Shown here: positions 32,052 through 41,711 of the stretch, one piece after another
How positions within the stretch are numbered: the first letter of the stretch is position 1
How the letters are laid out: the number at the start of each line of letters is the position of its first letter
DNA from: Macrolepiota albuminosa
Taxonomy: Eukaryota > Basidiomycota > Agaricomycetes > Agaricales > Agaricaceae
Direction of reading: 5' to 3'
Assembly: GCA_027475525.1 (NCBI GenBank)
Contig: JAMWFC010000028.1
Coordinates: forward strand, 1,104,831 to 1,168,830
Length of the DNA: 64,000 nucleotides
Made by a program: the position numbers and the translations under genes
Notes under the pieces: model-generated
What the model was told of the DNA's origin: nothing
The model's database searches: none
Seen by the model: the letters and a program-made list of their open reading frames with translations, nothing else

Positions 32052-34849
32052 CTAAATTGCCGGGTCGTTTTCCCAATACTCATAGGTGGCGTCCTCCCCT
32101 TCGAAGGTCCAGGTGGCACGTCCCATGACCTGTCGTTTGGGGCACTCGGAGATGAAATGGTCTTTCTCACCGCAGAGTATGCAGACACCCTCCCTTCTCC
32201 GTCGTTCCTGCACATCCGTCGGGACTTCGATCCAGGGTCGTCCCTTCTTTTGAAGCTGGTTGGCCCGGAGAGCCTCCTCATCCCGTTCGTCGTCGAAGTC
32301 GAAGTCATCGGGGTCTTCCGGGGGTTCCTCGGGGCTTGGCGCATCGCCCGAGTCGTGGGCGGCCATGGCGGCGTTAAGCTGGGCCTGGGAGCGGACGCCG
32401 CTGCTGGGGTTAGCATTGGGCAGGCCGCGACTCACCGGGGGTCGGCCACCAGGGAACGCGAAGAGACCGGGGTTTCAACCTTGGGGGTTGGGGGCTTCGC
32501 CGGAGGGCCAAGGGGGTCCTCCCCTAGGATTCCAGGGGGGTCAGGGATTCGAGTACTCGCTGCGGTCTTCCCAGTAGCATTGGTCGATCTGCATGATGAG
32601 GGCCTTGTATCCGTCGTAGGAGGGTTGTTTTGGGGCGAGTCGGAGGACGTCCTTGATGCGTTGCAGCAGGGCACGGCGGAGAGTGTACCGGAGGGCGCTG
32701 TAGTTCCAACCTGTTTCGTAAGCTTCCTTCTCAAAACGTACGATAAAGGTGGTGAAACGTTCTTCGGAGCACATCCGGAGGTTGAAGAGGTTGTCCTCGG
32801 CCTCGGCCACGGTGTCGTAGATCCCGAACTTCCCGGAAAACTCGTCGATGAAGGCTTGCCAGCGAGCGAGTGCCGGGTTGTTGGGGTCGAACTGGATGAG
32901 GGCTGTGTAGTGATCGAAGGCGATCCCCTGGAGGTACGATGCGGCAAAGGCCACCTGGGAGCTGTCAACCTGAAATGTGAGCGGCTTTGCCTGAAATGTA
33001 TTGAGACACTGAGTGAGGAAGGTACGCCATTTTCGGGGGTCCCGGCCCGTGAAAGCGTCGGGCTTTTGGATGTCCAGTCGTCCTTCGCGGGCGAGGGCGT
33101 CGCGAGCGTTGTCCGGTCCGGCAGCGTTGCGGGGAGGGGGGCCAGCATTGTAATAGTAGTATCGCGGACGAGGGCGTCGCGAGCGTTGTCCGGTCCGGCA
33201 GCGTTGCGGGGAGGGGGGCCAGCATTGTAATAGTAGTAGTAGTGATTACCCTCCCCTCCTTGAGGAGGAAAAGCACCAAGGGCAGGACCCCACCCGCTGG
33301 GAGGTCCTCCTCCGGGTGGCTCACCTGGGGGTCCACGCCCAGGAGGCCCATTGTCCCAGGGGGGTTCGTTCCTGCTGGGAGGAGGCCCGGGTCTCCACGC
33401 AGGGGGTGGCAGAGGTGGTGGCCCTGGGGGTCGTCCTCGAGGTTCGGCTGGGGGTGGCGGAGGCGGTCGGGGAGGGTTTGGCGGTGTCAGGTCGGGCGGA
33501 GGGGGGTCGGGTGCTGGGTCGGGTGCCGGGTTGCGCGGGGGACGTTCAACCCGGGAGAGTCATGCTTGCATCGGAGGTCGTGGGGGGTTTTGTAGGTCGA
33601 AGTGGGGTGGCAGATCACGGCAGAAGTTGTGTTCCAGAGAGGCTGGAGCTGATGTTGGGGACGGTACTGGGATGGGCACGGGCACGGGACGTGGTTCATT
33701 GTTGTCACACGTGAGCTCGTCAATGTAGCACAGCGTGTCGTCCGTGCTAGGGGTGTCCGTGCGGGATCTGCCGGGGTTCGCCGGGGCCGGAGGTCGGGCG
33801 TTGTCTGTTCATGGGAGGGGTTCCAGGGGTCTTTGAGGCTGTCCCCAGGTCTCGAAGGTACTAGGAATGGAGTTAGCCCTGCAGCGAGTTGACAAGCCTA
33901 CCGTGCGGGCAGCAGGTTGATCGAAGAGGCCTCCAGTCGGGTTGAGGGACCGCAATATGGCTGAGGCATTTTGTCGCTCTTCCCGTTGTCGTTGTTCTGG
34001 AGAGGGGTCCGCGGGGGCTGTCGGGGCTGCCAGGGCCGGCTCCGGGGGTTCCCGTCAAACGTGAATCGAGCAACCTGGGTCCACGGGGTCGTTGAGGGGT
34101 CGAGGGGAGGGGGACGCATGGACTTCATCGAGCAGCTGCTGCAATTCTTCTCGGAGGATCGTATTGCACCTATACTTTACCATAGTTTGCTCCGGAAGTT
34201 CTTCTTGCGTGAGGCGGTCCCCGAATTCGACCAAGCAATGAGCCCATTCCTCCGGAGTGCCTTCGAAGTCGTCGTGTCCGAATTCCATGAGCAGCGCCCT
34301 TGTCCGTTGAGCAAAGTCCTCCGGCGTAATCCTGAGTGAGCAGAGTACTTCGTCCCGTTGCTGTTCATACTCCTCGAGGCGTCGTCGTCCCATTGGTGAG
34401 GGAGGGGTTCGAGCGGGTGGAGCGGCGGCCTGGTAGTGACGAGGGGGGTAGTCAAGATAGGGGGGTCCTCGGGGTTCTCGGGGTTGGGGAACGGGGCGCT
34501 GGTAGCCGTAGTAGGGGGTAGGTGCAAAGGGGCCCTCGCTGGGGGGGATCGGGCGAGGTCCACTGGGTACTGGTGGGGTTTCTGGCAGGCCCCCGGGGAT
34601 GCTCCGGTACGAGGGGACCTCCACGGATCGTGCCATGGCTAAGTTGGGCGGAGGGGCCCAGCTGGCTGAGGGCCCCAGATCATAGAAGGATGGGTCAGGG
34701 GCCCAGTGACAGTGGAGGTACGGAGGTTCGCATGGGAGGGGTGGGTAGACGGGGCAGGGGGTCTGTGCGGAGTAATGCTCGGGTACCAGGCGGCCATAGG
34801 GGTCGGTCTGGTAGCCCGTGGGGTAGTAAGTGTGAGTATACGTTGCCAT
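32052..34849 (-). pseudogene. gag: Element B gag: capsid domain and zinc knuckle
   Basis: ATG at 34849 (MATYTHTYYPTG), close to the 5' LTR, opens a long Gag. The first part is Pro/Tyr rich and contains a possible small helical domain (about 34400-34100). A Pro-rich linker leads to a capsid-like domain (about 33090-32540; SYLQGIAFDHYTALIQFDPN, WQAFIDEFSGKFG, RFEKEAYE). An acidic stretch and a CCHC knuckle, CILCGEKDHFISEC, follow at about 32185-32144. With one copy of the duplication at 33085-33238 ignored, 34849 and 32052 are in one frame. That frame is interrupted only by TGA codons (near 34055, 33811, 33558 and 32541). It packages element RNA in active relatives; this copy is dead. Confidence 0.85.
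33085..33238. repeat. 77-nt tandem duplication, one mismatch
   Basis: 33085-33161 is repeated at 33162-33238 with one G/A difference, just before the capsid domain of element B gag. Confidence 0.95.
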
Positions 34850-34869
34850 CAAGAACGGTGTAAGGAGGG

Positions 34870-34882
34870 AGTCTTGATATTA
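34870..34882 (-). promoter_or_regulatory. Self-priming primer-binding site of element B
   Basis: Immediately inside the 5' LTR the element-sense sequence is TAATATCAAGACT. It is exactly complementary, over 13 nt, to AGTCTTGATATTA inside the LTR (35268 down to 35256). A TATA-like TTATAG lies 25-30 nt upstream of that point. This is the arrangement of Tf1/sushi elements, where the 5' end of the RNA folds back to prime reverse transcription. Confidence 0.8.
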
Positions 34883-35688
34883 TGTCAGGTTCCGCTGAGT
34901 CGGGGGCTTTCCGGGAAAGCAATCGCCCTTACAATGCGGACTTGACCCACAGATACTCGGGTGTCTGAGACTCCAGGGCTAGGACTCCGGGGTTCAAGAC
35001 GTGGACAGGGAAATCCCGGGAGAGGGGACTTAGTCCGGGGGTTTTGGGTGGTGGTAACTGGGGAGTTCGGGTGGGGGTCGAGTCATGAACCGGAGGTTCT
35101 AAGACGAGACCAAGTTAGTAAGTTAAAGTCGCGAAGTGCGTACCAGTCTTAGAGCACGCAAATATCCAAGCGTGCCAGTCAAGCATGCCAGTCAATGTGT
35201 ACCAGTCAAATAGAGGGCACGCAACAATCCAAGTAAAGCAAAGTAACAGTGTATGTAATATCAAGACTACCGAATACAACAGGGAACTGTGCTATAAGTA
35301 CTATGGGACCGGGTCTCAGGGTTCCAGGGTGTCTGGGATGGGTTCCGGGGGTCATTGAGTAGCGGCAGGGGCTGTATACCGGGATCACACGTGTGGGGCG
35401 CGCGATCAATTGGCGCGGAGGGAGTTGTGATGCATGATGCGTGATGGCCGGGAATGATTCGTGTGATCCAATCGCTGATCGGGGCTGGTGGCGGCTGATG
35501 GCGGTGTCAGCGGTCGTGATGGCGGGGCGTGTCTTGTGGGGTCGGAGGGAGGGTCCCGGGGGTTGTTCCGGGGGTGTCCCGGGGTGGATCCGGAGGGGAG
35601 GGGTCGTGACATGTGGGGTCGGAGGGAGGGTCCCGGGGGTTGTTCCGGGGGTGTCCCGGGGTGGATCCGGAGGGGAGGGGTCGTGACA
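34883..35688 (-). repeat. Element B 5' LTR
   Basis: It is 806 bp, or 729 bp if one copy of the terminal 77-nt duplication is ignored. It then differs from the 3' LTR by a 22-nt deletion and scattered transitions, mostly at CpG sites. Confidence 0.9.
35535..35688. repeat. 77-nt tandem duplication
   Basis: 35535-35611 is repeated exactly at 35612-35688, so the outer end of the 5' LTR appears twice. Both copies end in GTCGTGACA. Confidence 0.95.
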
Positions 35689-35979
35689 ATATCATGGCAT
35701 GCTGAGAAACTTGATGATGGGACCTCTGATTGTGAACCACCTATGCTGCAGCCTTGCTGGTAAGCTGCTTTTGGTAAGCACTCATAAAATGCCAGGACCA
35801 ATTAATGAATCATCAAATAACTTCTGTAGGGCAAGCATTGAGATATTTATGTACTGAGTTTTTAGCATGTTTAAAATTGGTCTTGATATGTTCTCTGTAG
35901 TGGTATTTAGCCCAGCCCCAGTATTAGGTGCTGTTAGTAGTGACACTGAATGATAATCAACAAATAAAACTCACTATTT

Positions 35980-38060
35980 TAATCAGATTCAGTTCACAGT
36001 AAAACTTTGGATAAAAAATACAGAAGTGACCAGATTTCTTGATGAGGACTCTGAAAGCACCACATCCTGTCCAATTTGTGCAGTTAACCGGAGTGCTGCA
36101 GAATCTCAAGCATAGACTTCTGATGCTTAAAGTCATCCTGCTAGCTAAAGAGATGGGCTGGCCATACAGCAGCCAGTGCTTTCAGCTAAACAGACTGGAG
36201 AGGACTTGGTATAAAGACTATTGACATTAAATCCACACTCCTGAAAAGTGCATTGAAGTCCTTTTGGAGACCCATTTGGTAAAGGCATAGATTGATGTTG
36301 TCTACGACATTTTGGATCAGGGTTAGTTTCAGGAATAATTTTGTGATATGTTTTTTACCACCAGCTAATTTGTTCATTTCAAAAGCTTTTAAAGCATCTG
36401 GTGGGAGAGACCCATGTGCCAAAGACTGATTGAAAATGAAGAGAGCCTGGCAGCCAGAATGCTGCTTTTCAAAGACTTTGATAGCATGCTCTACTTGCAC
36501 AAGAAGCTGCTCAGTATCCTACCATGCATCACTATTTGACCTGAGATACATGATTTTGTGAGCTTCATTAAGAATGTTGCTATCTGTATCAAAGTGAACA
36601 AGGCGTCCAGTTTCTGGGCTGATGAATTCTGACACATAGATCAAGTGTTCATGCCCTTTTTTCTGAAGCATTGTTTGACCAGGCTTGAGCCTGCAAGAAT
36701 TTATCAGAGGACAGCACTTGTTTTGATTGACAGTGACTTACCAAGACTGTGACTTGTATTCATTCACTGTGAAGCAAGACTCATCTTGAAACAATGGTAT
36801 AATCTCCTTCTCACTATGTTTGAGACTTGGTGAGATTCTTTTGAGCTCTGGTCCTTGATACTTGGCTATACAAGCTTTATATGCCTCTATCACTGATAAA
36901 AACACTTTTTTTCAATACTTCACAACATCTTCCCACTCATAACTATCCATATAAACATCTTTTTGATGCAGCATCAACTTCTATCCCAATCTGGAAAGCC
37001 ATCAATATGCTGTGCATTCACATAATGGGAATTTGGAGTGGATATTAAGAGAAGGAAGGATATTGTCATTGACAGCTTTGAGGAGAAGCTTTGGACTAAT
37101 AGTGCTAGCAGCTTGAAGGTTGAGCCAAGTGCAAACAGCATGCTGGACATATTCATCAATGTGCATGCTTGTTGAGTTCCTCTTCTCTTTTCTTCTGGCA
37201 GCTGCTTTCACATCTTGTAAAAATGGATAAGTGCATGAATTTCTCAAGCAAAATATGTTCCTTCCAAATTCTTCCATTGCCTTGCTATCTCCTTGCTGGC
37301 AACAATCTGACCATATCCCTTCAACATTAATGTTATGAAGTTTCAAAGTACCATTAATTTGTTGATCATTGACATTGGCATTGTCTTCAATTTTTTCTCC
37401 AGGTCTTTCTTCACTTGCTCTCATAACTCTGCCCAACTTTTCACATTTTTGGAAGTGGGGTGAACAGCTTCATCCATTTTTTCTTCAAAAGCTTTGTCAA
37501 TCTCATCTTGAGAGCTGAGTAAAAACTCCTCAAATTCAGATACTTCTAAACTTGGAATTGTAACTTCAACACTTTCCTGCCTAATAACCACTTCATCTTC
37601 TAAAATATCTCCTTTAGACTCTTGATTAGGTAGAAACTAATACTTGATTACTCACCACTGCTATTGGTGGCAAATGTTGGATCTCTTAACATTTTTGTAA
37701 AGCCAAAAATATCCAAGCACTTCTGATTTGTCATCAATTTCTTGTAATGAAGAACAGTCCTAGGGTGTTTACTCATGACATCAGGACCCTTGATGTATGA
37801 AATTGGCTTTTCTGTGTATATTGCAGATTAATCTATATTTCTTGAACAATCAATATTATACTTACCCCTTTTGAGCATCTGAGATTTCTTAACTATGTAA
37901 GAAAACCAATCTTTGACTTTGAGATCATCTTCTTGTTGCTTTGCAAACCTTATCAGCTTTCAAGCTACATTCTGATCTTTTTAAAATTCCTGTTCCTCAT
38001 CAGTGGTGTCAACATCACTCTCAGATAGCTCTTCCATCCCACTTTCTTCATTAGTGGAGA
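35980..38060 (-). pseudogene. DDE transposase remnant of an agaric-type family
   Basis: Reading down from about 38060 I see an N-terminal block (DVMSKHPRTVLHYKKLMTNQ, about 37790-37730). A DNA-binding part follows (about 37180-37030; DNILPSLNIHSKFPLCECTA). The catalytic part has FQDESCFTVNEYKSQ (about 36790) and, later, ALFIFNQSLAHGSLPPDALK (about 36460-36390). Related proteins read FDNASNH at that second site, so the Asp appears replaced by Asn. The end resembles a 'DFKHQKSMLE' block near 36140. Several stops and shifts show it is dead. I know this protein type from agaric genomes but cannot give its superfamily name with certainty. No ends were found. Confidence 0.55.
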
Positions 38061-38747
38061 TTGCATCCTGGTATAAATTGGCAGTTTAGAATTGATTATA
38101 GAGGCCAGCCATGTTTCTGACATGCTTTTGAGGTTGTCCACATGGCATCTTAGAGATAAGACAGCAGGAACAGTCAGGAGAACAAATTATTTAGTAATTT
38201 TTTTGAGGTCAATGTCAGACTTTAATTCTATTTATGTAAGTAGGACCATAGTTAGCAACTCAAAAGCTTTTGATAGCACTACTTTTCAGAATTTTCATGA
38301 ATTTTTTTTATGAGTTGGCCAAAATTTTTGGGTCATGCATTAAACTAAGAAAATTTGCTCATAGAAATATCTTCATAAAGCTCAATAGTATCTATTCTGA
38401 TGGTTTCTATTAATTTCTGGACATTGTGTGATGCCACAAAATTTAGTTAATAAAGTTGGTTGTCTTTGATTGTCTGCAACTGTATGTCCAATATAATCAA
38501 AAGAATAATTCATCCTTAGTCCTATACAAGAGATTAAGGGTGTTGTGTATATGTAGTCAGTATATATGTTTCTATGTCTATTGTTCTACTAAAAGAAAAG
38601 GCAATGGTCAAAGAAAAAGGTCTTTGTCAAGGACAAAGCATGAGGACAAAGCTGTTTGATCTAAGAGCACACTGGCCAGTCATGACAATCAATAAATATA
38701 CTCAGTCATACAACATCTACTGGCATGACTGAAGACTAAATTCCATA
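38061..38747. other. AT-rich spacer, nothing assignable
   Basis: Short unconvincing frames only. The last two bases (38746-38747, TA) are the target site of the pogo-like element. Confidence 0.4.
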
Positions 38748-39030
38748 CAGTTGCCTTTGTCATAATCCATATCCTTTTGGGGACCTTTAAAAGTATGGAT
38801 TATCACAAAGTATGGACTGTTGCAGAGAACCCTTACATTCAGAATCTGGCCTAACATGCCTTCAGCAGGTCAATAAGAGCTTGACAGCGAAATTATTGAT
38901 TGAGTAACATATAAGCTAGGTAAAAATATCAGTTCTTTGTAAAATATTATGTAATATATGAAGGTTGAAGAGAGTGAGCTTGTTGAAGCCGTAATTGGCA
39001 CCTGAAACTTCCAAGGAGGTTCTCAAGCTG

Positions 39031-40760
39031 TTATGCACTGGGATCAGTGTCATTGGCCACATATTGCTGAAGGAGTAGCAAGGCTGTAAGGGCCTCCTGC
39101 CATGTTAGTTTTGGTACAGTTTCCTCTTTAACATTGTTTTCTTGATTAATCTCAATCATCTCCACAGCCTCATGCTTCTTGCATACTGCATCAGCAATTC
39201 CTTCCAGCAACTTTTCCTCACTAATCCACATCTCACCCAGTCCATCTTCATGCCTTGGATTGAGTAACTCCTCAATATCCATCTGATTATTCTTTGACAA
39301 AACACCTCTCTGCTCCAATTTCTCCAATGCCTCACTGACTTCCTTTTCAACAGCCTTAGCCAAGATAATGTCAACAGTTTCTGAGTTGAGTAGGGATGCA
39401 ATGGGTATAGAAGGGGCACATAAAGGAGGGGAGGGAATAGTATTGGCATCAGGCAGAATACCTGCCTTTTGCTAGCAGTTCTGAATAGTTGTAGTGTCGA
39501 CTTCCTGCCAGGCCTGGTTGGCTAGTCGCATAGCCTTGAGTTGGTTGATAGTGTAGATTTTGGCTGGGATAATACCACTGTCATAGTGGTCAATAGATCT
39601 TGAAAGGAACTTGTGACAGTAATGAGCTTTGAAGCAGTGAATGATACCAGCATCATTAGGCTGAATGTGAGAAGTCAGATTGGGCCTGAAGTTCTCAATA
39701 TGGATGTTAGTGAGGTTATCAGGGGTGTTATGACCTTTGAAATTGTCCTGAAGAAGTAGAATGTGATGCTTTTGATGGTGTAGTTTCTTGTCCCAATCAA
39801 GAAGCCACTCTTGGTAGATCGTAGTTGTCATCCAGGCCTTTGCATTGTTACAATAGTAGAATCTGAGTTGCTGACCAGTTTTCTTGTTGAACACATGTGG
39901 ACGTGCTGCCTTTCCAATAAAATGGGTGGGAGTTTCTCACTCCCATCTGCATTTGCAGTCAATGCATACGTGATGTGTGTCTTGTTCCCTTTGAAACCAG
40001 TCTTCTTTTTCTCCATCAAACCATGATTGGGTGGCATCCTGTTATTAAAGTGCTCAGTCAAGCACCTCTCACCTCTAGAGCATCACACTCACCCATAAAA
40101 GAGACCAGTTTTGTCCATATTAAAGATATTTTTCAACCAACAATCATACTTGCTAATGAGCTCATGCTCAGCCTCAACAAGAGCAGGCTCAACTGATCCA
40201 GCTTCACCATGCATTTTGAATTCCTTTAAGCCACATTGCTTCTTGAATAATGTCAACCAGCCTTTGCTAAGGCTCAACCTCTCCTCCTGTGGAATTCCCT
40301 CAAGATCAGCAAATTTGTGCCACTTCTGTCTGAAAAGGTCTCCAGTAATGCGGATATTATCTTGCAATGCCTTGCAAGTCCACAACTCAAGCATCTCCAT
40401 CACTGCTGAGAATTCTGTCTGCTTCACCCATTTTCCACTGGCTGCTGTACCAGACTCGAGATGCTGTGCCCATTGTTCATGCCATTTTGATTCCTCCTTC
40501 AACCAATGTGAGATAATTGGCTGCTTGAGCTGCAGATAGAGATACTTCTTATTGAAGTGCTTGGTGGTCTTCACCTGATTCTTCTTTGGTCTGAAGACTG
40601 ATGGTACCAATCCAGGATCTTGATATGCTGCTTGAGCGCTGCATATTCCCTGTGAACAGTGCCTGGTTCTTTCGATGGTTTCTTTCATTCAATAGGACCT
40701 GGACAATCATAATCAGTCTGAAAGCTAAAATCTGTGATATTGAGGCATATGTTTGTTTCC
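39031..40760 (-). pseudogene. Pogo-like transposase (CENP-B-type HTH, DDE_1)
   Basis: From about 40760 downward: an HTH-like start ('IKILDWYHQ', then VKTTKHFNKKYLYLQLKQP, about 40590-40530), and a CENP-B-type second domain (about 40460-40230; GDLFRQKWHKFAD, LSKGWLTLFKKQ). The catalytic core has NMDKTGLFYG (about 40125), LLQDNFKGHNTPD (about 39765) and QPNDAGIIHCFKAHY (about 39665). The three Asp positions are all present, in the D-D-D pattern of pogo relatives. The tail (39363-39031) is acidic. The frame changes near 40600, 40090 and 39900 and at the 39480 stop, so introns or decay split it. It probably no longer works. Confidence 0.75.
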
Positions 40761-40971
40761 TGGACCAGCAATGGCAACGGCATCCTTGACATCCTTTCCC
40801 AGATTCATCAACTTCTCAAGCATAGGCTTCAAGAGTCCATCAAGCTTCTTGACACCACACTCATAGTCCAAGGCCTTGTCAAGCCTATCAATGAGCACTT
40901 CTTCATCAACCAGATTCTCCTCATGGTCTAGTCACTTTTCTTCCTCTTTGGAAATTGTCTCTTGCTTCTGG

Positions 40972-41157
40972 AATGAATGAATGAATTTGGTTTTAACCGC
41001 CGGCAAGCCACAATGCTGGGCTAAGAGGCAGGGGTAAAGTAGTGTATGTACTCTACTCCGATAATGTAATATGGTGTCCGTCGCGCCAGAGGCGGTGTTC
41101 GTGTACTGTATCTTTGGGTATTGGAACTTTCCTCGCAGACTTTTAGGTGGCGTGTAA
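40972..41157 (-). mobile_element. Short non-LTR retro-insertion with 13-bp target duplication
   Basis: CTCTTGCTTCTGG flanks this 186-bp segment on both sides (40959-40971 and 41158-41170). One edge is (AATG)n, as expected of a LINE or SINE 3' tail (ATTC)n on the minus strand. Unlike the surrounding transposon it is rich in CpG, so it came later. Its parent element is not recognised. Confidence 0.65.
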
Positions 41158-41711
41158 CTCTTGCTTCTGGAGACAGGAGAGAATTTCATCCTTCTTGTCT
41201 TTCACCTGTTCCTTGAGTCAGGAAAGGCCTTTCTTCAATACTTCAATAACTTTTGGAGGCATATTTCCTACACCTCATGTGAAAATTTTTAATAAATTCA
41301 ACCAGTTACAAGCTCCAATCTGCTTTAAATAGATAGAAATGATGAATTATCAGTCAGTTCCAGGCAAAAGTTGACGAAGTATGGGTTTCATCCCGCCCAA
41401 AAAGGTATGGATTATGAAATATTACAGATATGTACATACTTCCCCACGAAATAGCTCGGTAGACGCCAAAAGGTATGGATTATCACAGAGTATGGGCTAT
41501 CACAGTATGGATTATGACAGAGGTGACTGTATTTATCTACACCGGGCCTTCCATGACTCTTCTCCTTACCCACGTGATGCTCACGCGCCAACATCAAAAT
41601 GGCGTGTCTAAGGGAGTAAACAAATGTAAATTAAACTCGCGATAAAAAAGACGCCTACTGCATTTAATTAAGCGGTTTTTTCCCCCTTCGTTGCGCTTTT
41701 CACGAGTGTCA

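Larger units (their letters stand above)
27292..32076 (-). pseudogene. pol: Element B pol: two proteases, reverse transcriptase, RNase H, integrase, chromodomain
   Basis: Reading down from 32076, the order is a protease with LIDSGATDNFIDEAW (about 31875) and a second one with LIDSGATGVFISDAL (about 31330). Each is followed by a PWL.DTNP.IDWR segment. Reverse transcriptase follows ([19 protein letters not shown], about 30210; [11 protein letters not shown], about 29910), then RNase H ([16 protein letters not shown], where the usual first Asp is Asn; [10 protein letters not shown]). The integrase has a finger near 28770-28620 and SDRGPLF with ETDGQTERVN at about 28344-28220, and a chromodomain ([16 protein letters not shown]) ends it at TAG 27292-27294. 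Six duplications interrupt it; with one copy of each ignored all segments share one frame. TGA codons remain, for example near 31549, 30606, 30268, 29203 and 27879. It lies in the -1 frame relative to gag. Confidence 0.88.
23435..35688 (-). mobile_element. Element B: Ty3/Gypsy chromovirus with an antisense spliced gene
   Basis: The element lies on the minus strand between long LTRs and is flanked by ATATC at 23430-23434 and 35689-35693. In element sense it holds gag, then two protease domains, reverse transcriptase, RNase H, integrase and chromodomain. A further 3.1 kb follows before the 3' LTR, occupied by a gene on the opposite strand. Priming appears to be of the Tf1/sushi self-primed kind. 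Deleting one copy of each 77-nt duplication makes gag one frame and pol one frame. Only in-frame TGA codons remain, so this copy is inactive. Confidence 0.92.
38748..41529 (-). mobile_element. Pogo-like DNA transposon with TIRs and TA target duplication
   Basis: The left end starts CAGTTGCCTTTGTCATAATC. The right end, read inward on the other strand, starts CAGTCACCTCTGTCATAATC. The first 24 bases match at 21. TA flanks both ends (38746-38747 and 41530-41531). Subterminal GTATGGATTATCACA motifs recur near both ends. Length, CAGT ends and TA duplication fit pogo/Tigger elements of the Tc1/mariner superfamily. The right end lies about 180 bp upstream of the F-box start codon. Confidence 0.85.

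Noticed and set aside
31992..33230. 412-residue open frame on the plus strand
   Set aside because: It lies exactly opposite element B gag and protease, is Gly/Val rich and has no domain. It is a GC-rich antisense shadow.
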